Source: Pseudomonas wenzhouensis
GTDB taxonomy: Bacteria > Pseudomonadota > Gammaproteobacteria > Pseudomonadales > Pseudomonadaceae
Assembly (NCBI RefSeq): GCF_021029445.1
Contig: NZ_CP072610.1
Span: forward strand, 3,720,001 to 3,784,000
Direction: 5' to 3'
Length of the DNA stretch: 64,000 nucleotides
This document shows positions 32,745-38,593 of the stretch, piece by piece. Position 1 is the stretch's first letter. The number at the start of each line of letters is the position of its first letter. The position numbers and the translations under genes are program-made. Below the pieces are notes generated by a model, which worked only from the letters and a program-made list of their open reading frames with translations, did no database searches and had not been told where the DNA came from.

Positions 32745-33533
32745 ATGGCTGGTAAATCGACCACCAAGGCGCCTGCAAAGGCGTCCACCAAGAGCGCAGA
32801 TAAGGCAGCCCCAGCGGCTGCCCCTGCTGCCGCCGAAAAGCTGGACAACCAGCCGGCGGCACCTACCAAGAGCGAGGCACCCGGCTCGGACGCCGGTTCG
32901 AGCGGGCAGGAAGCCCACCCTGTCGTGATCCTGGGCGGTGATGAGATTGGCGCGTATCTGGCCAAGCTCAAAGCCGCTGGGGAGAACCTGGGCGACCTGA
33001 TCCCGCTGTCGCAGCTCGATGAGCCGCTGCTGCGCCAGGTCGGCCAGTTCGTCGAGATCGAGGGCTTTGCCGATTTGCCGACTGAGCAACTGGCTATGCA
33101 GATCGAGGCCAAGGTGGGTATCGGCGCAGCGGTAACGCCTGCGCCGTCCACTGGCGACCCTGATACCGCTCCGGCCGCGCCTGATACGGCGGCCGCAACC
33201 AGCCAACCGGCATCTGCCGCGCCCCAGGCGTCTGTGGGCGATGCCGTGGTGAATCAACCAGGTGCGGAGGCGCAGGCAGCAGCATCGCCTGCAGGTGGCA
33301 ATGCCACTGATGCTGTTGATGGCCTGGACGATGACGGCGATATCGAAGGTCTGTGGGTGGTGGCGATTCCCGAACAGGGCTTCCGCCGCTGCGGCTTTCG
33401 CTTCACCCGCGAGGGCTTCGGCATCGCCCTGGACGCCCTGACGGCCGAGCAGATCGAGCAGCTGGAGACCGAGCCCAACCTCAAGGTTGAGCGCGGCATC
33501 TTCTCCGGCCGTGTCGGCGAGCGCGTGTACTGA
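32745..33533 (+). CDS. FluMu N-terminal-domain-like protein with disordered regions
   Basis: This 262-residue protein has an Ala/Lys/Pro-rich N-terminus and an Ala/Pro/Thr-rich middle, both probably disordered. The C-terminal domain (GLWVVAIPEQGFRRCGFRFTREGFGIALDALTAEQIEQLETEPNLKVER) matches the FluMu N-terminal-domain pattern seen after the capsid gene in Mu-like phages. Function unknown. Confidence 0.7.
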   Translation: MAGKSTTKAPAKASTKSADKAAPAAAPAAAEKLDNQPAAPTKSEAPGSDAGSSGQEAHPVVILGGDEIGAYLAKLKAAGENLGDLIPLSQLDEPLLRQVGQFVEIEGFADLPTEQLAMQIEAKVGIGAAVTPAPSTGDPDTAPAAPDTAAATSQPASAAPQASVGDAVVNQPGAEAQAAASPAGGNATDAVDGLDDDGDIEGLWVVAIPEQGFRRCGFRFTREGFGIALDALTAEQIEQLETEPNLKVERGIFSGRVGERVY

Positions 33534-33536
33534 CCT

Positions 33537-34052
33537 ATGAACTACATCACCCTCGACGACCTGGCCGAACGCCCAGGCGCACGCGAGCTGGCCCAGGTGG
33601 CCACCAAGGAAGGCGTGCGTGCGGTGGCCACCGATCTGATGGAGGCCACCCTGCGCGGCGCTGACCGCAGCGCCTGGGAGCCTGACCTGGTCGCCGTTGC
33701 GGATGATGCCCTGCAGCGCATCCAGGACGCCGTCACCGAGGCTGAAAGCCTGATTGACGGCTACCTGGCCAAGCGCAGCTACCCGCTGCCGCTCAGCCCG
33801 GTACCGAAGCTGGTCACCGGCTGGACACGCGACATCGCCCGGTACCTGCTGCACAAGGATCGCGGCGGTAAAGAGGACAACGACCCGATCGTGCGCAACT
33901 ACAAGGATGCGCTGAAGTTCCTGGGCCTGGTCGCCGAGGGCAAGTTCAGCCTGGGCGCTGAAGACCCGATCGCCAGCAACCCGGATCTGCTCGACGTGCG
34001 CTTCGAGTCCGCCCCGAGCGTGTTCGATCGCAAGAGCCGGAGGGCGTACTGA
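33537..34052 (+). CDS. DUF1320 protein (Mu gp36-like, head-tail connector)
   Basis: This 171-residue protein shows the DUF1320 pattern MNYITLDDLAER at the N-terminus and IDGYLAKRSYPLPLSPVPKLVTGWTRDIARYLL in the middle. Its placement after the capsid suggests an adaptor at the portal. It overlaps the next gene by one base (TGATG). Confidence 0.85.
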   Translation: MNYITLDDLAERPGARELAQVATKEGVRAVATDLMEATLRGADRSAWEPDLVAVADDALQRIQDAVTEAESLIDGYLAKRSYPLPLSPVPKLVTGWTRDIARYLLHKDRGGKEDNDPIVRNYKDALKFLGLVAEGKFSLGAEDPIASNPDLLDVRFESAPSVFDRKSRRAY

Positions 34053-34492
34053 TGAACTTCGCGCCCCTGGATACCACGCTCGTCGAGAATCGCCTGCGCG
34101 ACCAGGTGCCGGACTTCGACCAGGTCAACGGCGCCGCCGCGTATCACACGCTCAAGGGCCTGCAGGACTTCCGCACCGGCGATTGCTGGGTGGTGCTGGC
34201 TGCCGAGACCAACCCGGCAGCCGATGGCGGCCAGCCTCGGCGCAAGGCGGCAGCTGCTGCCGTGTTCGGCGTGGTGATCTGCGCCAAGAACTACCGCGAT
34301 GTGCATGCGGACGCGGCCAAGGATGAAGTGATGGCTTATGTCGGTAAGTCCCGAGAGGCACTTATCGGCTGGGCCCCAGCCGGCTGGAAGGATTGCATCT
34401 GGCTCAAGGGCCAGGTGCTCGATAGCGACAGCGACCGTGTGCTCTGGATCGACATTTACACCACCACCCACGTACTAGGGGGCAACCCGTGA
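34052..34492 (+). CDS. Mu gp37-like phage protein
   Basis: This 146-residue protein (MNFAPLDTTLVENRLRDQVPDF...) resembles the gp37 family between the connector and tail genes. It is probably a head-tail joining or tail terminator protein. It overlaps the next gene by four bases. Confidence 0.75.
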   Translation: MNFAPLDTTLVENRLRDQVPDFDQVNGAAAYHTLKGLQDFRTGDCWVVLAAETNPAADGGQPRRKAAAAAVFGVVICAKNYRDVHADAAKDEVMAYVGKSREALIGWAPAGWKDCIWLKGQVLDSDSDRVLWIDIYTTTHVLGGNP

Positions 34493-34698
34493 GCAAGCAA
34501 CCCGAAACTGCAGCCAAGCCGGCTGCCAAGCCCGAGCTGCACAAGGTGAAACTGGCCAAGCCGCACAAGCATGCCGGCCAGGATCACCCCAAAGGCGCGA
34601 CCATCGACGTGACCGCCCCTGAGCGCGACTTCCTGATTCGCGCGGGTGTGGTCGAGAAACCTGAAACTACCGACGCCGCCGCTCCGGCTGCCGAATAA
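34489..34698 (+). CDS. Small basic phage protein, 69 aa
   Basis: Lys/Ala/Pro-rich termini flank a conserved-looking core (HAGQDHPKGATIDVTAPERDFLIRAGVVEK). Such small proteins occur before the tail tube gene in B3-like phages. Function unknown. Confidence 0.65.
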   Translation: MSKQPETAAKPAAKPELHKVKLAKPHKHAGQDHPKGATIDVTAPERDFLIRAGVVEKPETTDAAAPAAE

Positions 34699-34709
34699 CG
34701 AGGTGCACA

Positions 34710-35483
34710 ATGTCTGAGTCTTACTACTTCGGCCAAGGCAAGCTGTGGATTGCCGAGATCGGCGCAGGCGGTGTCCTGGGCGACTGGGTATGGTTGGGTG
34801 ATGTGTCTGAGCTGACTGGCCAGGGCGCCGAAACCCGCGTTCAACACCGTGAGTCATTCAGTGGCGTCAATGCCATGGTTCGTGACTTCGGCAAAGAGCT
34901 GGGCATGACCTGGAACGCCACCATGCACCAACTCGATGCCGACAACGTTGGCCGCTTCACCCGCTCGCGCATGAGTGCGCAAATCGCCGGCACTGTGACC
35001 GGTGAGGAGTTGCCGAACCCGGTGGCCAATGGTGATCTGATCTCGCTCGATCACATGAACGTGACCGACCTGGTCATTACCGACAGCGTGACGCCGACCC
35101 CGGCTACGTTGGTGCGCGGCACTCACTACGACTACGACATCTTCGGCGATGTCGAGATCCTGACCCTGCCGACCTCGCCGGCACCGACCCAACCGCTGAA
35201 AGCCGCCTACAGCCATGGCGCCACCAAGCAAGCAGCGTTCCTGGCCGGTACCGACAAGAACTACGCGCTGAAGTACAAGGGCATCAACCTTGCCGAGAAC
35301 GGTGCACCGATCCTGGTCGAGCTGTACAAGACCAGCGCTGGCCTGCTGCAGCAACTCTCGCTGATCACCAGTGGCAACCAGTTGGCTGGCTCGCCGGTGA
35401 CCTTCACCACGCTGCTGGATTCCAGCAAGCCGGCCTCGGGCGATCTCGGTCAGTTCGGCCGCTTCGTTGAAATGGCTGCCTGA
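34710..35483 (+). CDS. Major tail (tube) protein
   Basis: This 257-residue beta-rich protein (WLGDVSELTGQGAETRVQHRES..., ELGMTWNATMHQLDADN) lies directly before the tail assembly chaperone pair and upstream of the tape measure, the standard tube position. No sheath gene follows, consistent with a non-contractile tail. Confidence 0.75.
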   Translation: MSESYYFGQGKLWIAEIGAGGVLGDWVWLGDVSELTGQGAETRVQHRESFSGVNAMVRDFGKELGMTWNATMHQLDADNVGRFTRSRMSAQIAGTVTGEELPNPVANGDLISLDHMNVTDLVITDSVTPTPATLVRGTHYDYDIFGDVEILTLPTSPAPTQPLKAAYSHGATKQAAFLAGTDKNYALKYKGINLAENGAPILVELYKTSAGLLQQLSLITSGNQLAGSPVTFTTLLDSSKPASGDLGQFGRFVEMAA

Positions 35484-35485
35484 CC

Positions 35486-36001
35486 ATGGCTGAGCGCAAG
35501 AAGAAGCAAGGCATCATCACCGCGCCCGAGGCCCCAGCGGCCGAGGGCGCGGATGACCTGCAGAAACTTCACCCCAACCTGGAGGCGAAGCTGAACGGCC
35601 GCATCGTCACCGTGCGTGAGTACGGCTTCGTCGAGGGCCTGCAGGTTCGCCAGCAGCTCAAGCCGTTCCTGGAGGGGCTGTACGAGCTGATCAAGGCCGA
35701 CTCGGTGCCGCCCCTGGAGCAGATCATGGAGCTGGTCGTTGCCCACCTGGGCGACGTCCTGCAGGCGGTAGCCACCTCGGCCGACATCGAGGTCGAGGAG
35801 CTGCGCACGCTGAAGGACCAGGACGAAGGCGATGCCCTGCTTTACAAGTGGTGGACGGCCAACGGCCCTTTTTTCTATCGGCGCGCCCTAAGCCGGATTC
35901 TGGCCGAGCGTTATCGCGCGGCCGAGGCGGAAAAGCAGCGCGCTGGGCAGACGTCTACGCCTGCCTCATCCGCGCCGGCTATGGCGACGTCGAACGAATA
36001 G
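35486..36001 (+). CDS. Tail assembly chaperone (G-like)
   Basis: This 171-residue protein (VTVREYGFVEGLQVRQQLKPFLEGLYELI...) with a helical, charged C-terminal part occupies the G position of siphovirus tail operons. The overlapping -1 frame encodes the T-like extension (35848-36150). Candidate slippery sites lie at 35866-35875 and 35929-35935. Confidence 0.75.
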   Translation: MAERKKKQGIITAPEAPAAEGADDLQKLHPNLEAKLNGRIVTVREYGFVEGLQVRQQLKPFLEGLYELIKADSVPPLEQIMELVVAHLGDVLQAVATSADIEVEELRTLKDQDEGDALLYKWWTANGPFFYRRALSRILAERYRAAEAEKQRAGQTSTPASSAPAMATSNE

Positions 36002-36150
36002 GCCGATATACCGAGCGGCAGATCCTGCTGCTGTTCGAGGCTGAAAAGCGCCACCGGCGCACGGAACGTGCCGAGATGCTGAAGGACATGAACCTGGCCT
36101 TCGCCGGTGGCGAGGCCGCTGATAAGCACTTCAAAGAGCTGTTGCCGTAG
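35848..36150 (+). CDS. Tail chaperone extension (T-like), probably made by -1 frameshift
   Basis: The frame overlaps the chaperone gene in -1. From about 35930 its product reads KAARWADVYACLIRAGYGDVERI... then TERQILLLFEAEKRHRRTER, which looks like genuine protein. The first part, including the nominal Met, looks like a shadow. This fits a G-GT fusion rather than independent initiation. Confidence 0.6.
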   Translation: MVDGQRPFFLSARPKPDSGRALSRGRGGKAARWADVYACLIRAGYGDVERIGRYTERQILLLFEAEKRHRRTERAEMLKDMNLAFAGGEAADKHFKELLP

Positions 36151-36158
36151 GAGGCACC

Positions 36159-36335
36159 ATGAAACAGGCCATTGCCGAGCTGCAGCGTACTGCAGAGATT
36201 GCCGAACATAACCAGCCCTACAGCGAGCAGGCCGGCGACGTCGCCCAGGCCGAGCTGCAGCGCACCACCTCGCAGGAATGCCGTGAGGCGATCGAGCAGT
36301 TGAAGGGATGCGAACAGTCGCCTGCAGGCGACTGA
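36159..36335 (+). CDS. Small phage protein, 58 aa
   Basis: ATG 36159 is preceded by an excellent TAGGAGG site. It encodes MKQAIAELQRTAEIAEHNQP and continues as a charged helical peptide with two cysteines, ending SPAGD. It is too short for a family call, but position and ribosome-binding site support it as a tail-operon gene. Confidence 0.6.
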   Translation: MKQAIAELQRTAEIAEHNQPYSEQAGDVAQAELQRTTSQECREAIEQLKGCEQSPAGD

Positions 36336-36350
36336 TAAAGAAAGAGGGCT

Positions 36351-36382
36351 CCTGCTCCTGGTGCGCTAACACCAGGAGCAGG
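36351..36382. terminator. Strong hairpin ending the tail chaperone transcript (no T-tract)
   Basis: CCTGCTCCTGGTG-CGCTAA-CACCAGGAGCAGG is a 13-bp perfect stem with a 6-nt loop. It lies between the tail operon and the com cassette. Without a U-tract it may be an RNA processing or stability element, or a protein-assisted terminator. Confidence 0.45.
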
Positions 36383-36424
36383 CGCCAAACAGGCAACACC
36401 ATGCCAGTCCAGCCAAGGCCCTCC

Positions 36425-36438
36425 GCTCACGCGTGAGC
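36425..36438. promoter_or_regulatory. 14-bp perfect palindrome upstream of com
   Basis: GCTCACGCGTGAGC lies 16 bp before the com ATG. It is a potential operator for a dimeric regulator. No clear promoter hexamers accompany it. Confidence 0.4.
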
Positions 36439-36454
36439 CGGGCGAGCCTAGCAA

Positions 36455-36661
36455 ATGGTAAAGGTTTTGCCGAGAGTGAAAGAGATTCGATGCGGTACCT
36501 GCCAGCGCCTGCTGGCAAAGGCCGGTCACTTCGACCTGCTGCAGATCAAATGCCCGCGCTGCCGGGCCATTAACCATTTGAAGGCCAAGAGCCTCCCGCA
36601 AGCGCCCTCGGGCGCTGCCCTGGGGGGCAACGATGTCGCAAAAACCAGCACCCGGCCGTAA
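36455..36661 (+). CDS. com: Com-like zinc-finger translational regulator
   Basis: This 68-residue protein has the Com signature: KEIRCGTCQRLLAKAGHFDLLQIKCPRCRAINHLKA, with two CxxC pairs forming a zinc finger. In phage Mu, Com binds the mom mRNA leader and opens a hairpin that hides the mom ribosome-binding site. Here Com overlaps the next ORF by 29 bases, as Mu com overlaps mom, but that next gene is not a classical mom. The ribosome-binding site of com itself is weak. Confidence 0.85.
   Translation: MVKVLPRVKEIRCGTCQRLLAKAGHFDLLQIKCPRCRAINHLKAKSLPQAPSGAALGGNDVAKTSTRP
36601..36629 (+). promoter_or_regulatory. Tandem mRNA hairpins masking the downstream ribosome-binding site
   Basis: AGCGCC-CTCG-GGCGCT (36601-36616) and TGCCC-TGGG-GGGCA (36616-36629) form adjacent stems. 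The second includes the GGGGGG that would serve as Shine-Dalgarno for ATG 36633. This is the arrangement expected of a Com-controlled target (inference). Confidence 0.5.
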
Positions 36662-36782
36662 CGGCTTTAAGTACCGGCCGCGTTTCGGCCTGATCATCCC
36701 CTGCCGCGACGAGCAGGATCAGCAGAAGCTGTTCGCCCAGCTCAAGGCGCAAGGCGTGAAAGCGCGGGTGGTGTGCGTATGA
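36633..36782 (+). CDS. 49-aa ORF coupling com to the ABC-GNAT gene
   Basis: The product is MSQKPAPGRNGFKYRPRFGL followed by a short alpha/beta segment ending VKARVVCV. It begins within com in a different frame and its stop overlaps the ABC-GNAT start (ATGA). It may act as a leader that transmits Com control downstream, or as a small partner protein. Confidence 0.6.
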   Translation: MSQKPAPGRNGFKYRPRFGLIIPCRDEQDQQKLFAQLKAQGVKARVVCV

Positions 36783-37903
36783 GGATTGATATCGCACACC
36801 GCTGCAGCGATTTCGACAGTTACCGCGCCGCCCGCGTGAAGTCGCTTTTCAATGTGGAGCAAGGCTGCAACGTCGATATCACGGCCGACCTGCCGATCGA
36901 GGCCCAACCGTGGCAGATCGGCGTGGTCGTCGGCCCATCTGGCAGCGGCAAAACCAGCATCGGCCGCTCAATCGGCCACCTGTATCAGCCGCAATGGCCG
37001 AAGAACCGGCCCATCATCGACGCTATCGACCCTGACGGCTGCTTTGACGCCGTGGCCGGCGCGCTATCCGCAGTTGGCCTCGGTAGCGTGCCGGCCTGGC
37101 TGCGGCCGCACCAGGTGCTGTCGAACGGAGAACAGTTCCGCGCCAACCTGGCCCGCCTGGTGTGTGAGGCGCCCGAGCTGGTGGTGGTCGACGAGTTCAG
37201 CTCGGTGGTCGACCGCCAGATTGCCCGTATTGGCGCCGGCGCGTTCGCCAAGTCCTGGAGACGAACGCGCGGCCGGGCCGTCCTGCTGTCTTGCCACTAC
37301 GACGTCCTCGATTGGGTGCAGCCCGATTGGGTGTATGACACGGCCAGCGGCACTTTCCAATGGGGGTGGCATCGGCCAAGGCCCCGCATCGAGCTGGAAG
37401 TCCGCGAGGCTGCGCAGCGCGACTATGCCCTGTTTGAGCCGCATCACTATCTGAGCCTGCCGCCCATGGTTGCTGGCAGACACTACATCGGGTGGGTTGA
37501 TGATGAGCCGGTCGCGCACATTGCCTTTTCCACCCGTCCGGGCCTGGTTGAGGCGCGGGCCTGCCGGCTTGTAGTCATGCCCGAGTGGCAAGGCGCTGGG
37601 GTAGGAATGCGCTTTCTGAACGCAGTTTGCGACCGCTGGCTGGCGGGTCAGAACCGCTACGGGCTGCAATTGCGCACGCTGTTCCACACCAGCCACCCTG
37701 GGCTGGCTGCGGCACTGCGCCGCGATCCAAAGTGGACACAGGTCTCGGCGCAGTTGCTGGGCGGCAACAAGGCCAAGTCAGCGGCAACCCTGGCAGCAAC
37801 AGCGCGCAAGCTAGGACAGAAGCGCATGGGGTCGGGCTTTGGCGGCCACTTCCGTGCGGTCCAGGGTTTCCGCTACCTGGGGGAGCCTGGGCTATGCGAG
37901 TAG
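36779..37903 (+). CDS. ABC-type ATPase fused to a GNAT acyltransferase domain
   Basis: This 374-residue protein has two domains. The first is an ABC-class ATPase with Walker A GPSGSGKTS (52-60), signature-like LSNGEQ (114-119), Walker B LVVVDEF (134-140) and a switch His in SCHYD (173). It has no membrane segments, so it is not a transporter. The second is a GNAT-fold region (about 220-340) with RLVVMPEWQGAGVG (263-276), including the acyl-CoA-binding QGxGxG. The architecture matches COG2401 (ABC ATPase fused to a predicted acetyltransferase). Mu Mom is also GNAT-fold, and the upstream com suggests a DNA hypermodification role (inference). Confidence 0.82.
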   Translation: MRIDIAHRCSDFDSYRAARVKSLFNVEQGCNVDITADLPIEAQPWQIGVVVGPSGSGKTSIGRSIGHLYQPQWPKNRPIIDAIDPDGCFDAVAGALSAVGLGSVPAWLRPHQVLSNGEQFRANLARLVCEAPELVVVDEFSSVVDRQIARIGAGAFAKSWRRTRGRAVLLSCHYDVLDWVQPDWVYDTASGTFQWGWHRPRPRIELEVREAAQRDYALFEPHHYLSLPPMVAGRHYIGWVDDEPVAHIAFSTRPGLVEARACRLVVMPEWQGAGVGMRFLNAVCDRWLAGQNRYGLQLRTLFHTSHPGLAAALRRDPKWTQVSAQLLGGNKAKSAATLAATARKLGQKRMGSGFGGHFRAVQGFRYLGEPGLCE

Positions 37904-38508
37904 TGCTAGTTGGCCAGAAATGGCTAGCCGTTCAACTCCTGGAGCGCTGCCTAGCGCTGGGCATAGAGGTTGCGCAGGTTATCGCCCCCGAACCGCAGCC
38001 GGGCGCAGACCCTGACAGCCTGGAGCGGGCTGCGCTTGTGCTCGGCATTCCGACCTGCCGGGCGGGTCGCCGGGTCGCGGTCGATCAGGTGCCAGCTTGT
38101 GATGTGATTCTGGCCGCCCATGCTCATGCGTTCATATGCAGCCAGGCCCGCGCCAAGGCCCGGCTCGGCGCGCTCGGCTATCACCCCTCGCTACTCCCGC
38201 GTCACCGTGGCCGCGATGCAATCCACTGGGCGCTACACATGAGGGAGCCTGTAACGGGCGGCTCGCTGTATTGGATGGATGACGGCGCCGACACAGGGCC
38301 GGTTGTGGCGCAGGACTGCTGCCATATCAGGCCGGGCGATACCGCAGTCACCCTCTGGCGCCGCGACCTTGCACCGATGGGCCTTGCGTTGTTTGACCAG
38401 GTCTTGCGCAGGCTGCTTGCGGGCGACCCATGTGCGGGCGCCGCCCAGGCGCCAGAGCTGGCCACCTGGGAGCCAGCTTGGTCGCCGGGGGCGCTCTCCA
38501 AGGCCTAG
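37894..38508 (+). CDS. Formyltransferase-fold enzyme
   Basis: This 204-residue protein resembles the N-terminal domain of formyltransferases (GART/Fmt type): GYHPSLLPRHRG (95-106) with the catalytic His97, and DDGADTGPVVAQ with Asp133. The Asn that usually precedes the His by two residues is replaced by Gly95, so classical 10-formyl-THF chemistry may be altered. It overlaps the ABC-GNAT gene by 10 bases. It may modify or prepare the group transferred by the GNAT enzyme (inference). Confidence 0.78.
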   Translation: MRVVLVGQKWLAVQLLERCLALGIEVAQVIAPEPQPGADPDSLERAALVLGIPTCRAGRRVAVDQVPACDVILAAHAHAFICSQARAKARLGALGYHPSLLPRHRGRDAIHWALHMREPVTGGSLYWMDDGADTGPVVAQDCCHIRPGDTAVTLWRRDLAPMGLALFDQVLRRLLAGDPCAGAAQAPELATWEPAWSPGALSKA

Positions 38509-38517
38509 CTATATCGG

Positions 38518-38538
38518 TTTTTGCCTCGTCAAAATTAC
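38518..38538 (+). promoter_or_regulatory. Late control block C (tape-measure operon)
   Basis: The dyad TTTTG-CCTCGT-CAAAA followed by TTAC matches block B at 20 of 21 positions. It shows that the tail genes have their own late promoter, separate from the com cassette just upstream. The tape-measure ATG is 56 bp downstream. Confidence 0.65.
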
Positions 38539-38593
38539 ATCCTGCCCCGCGCGCGCGAGCATGTCGGCATCCCACCCATCTGGATGCTGACCG

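Noticed and set aside
36351..36382. Interpretation of the 13-bp-stem hairpin as an attachment or recombination site
   Set aside because: The phage ends are already defined by the target duplication, and no integrase or second copy exists.
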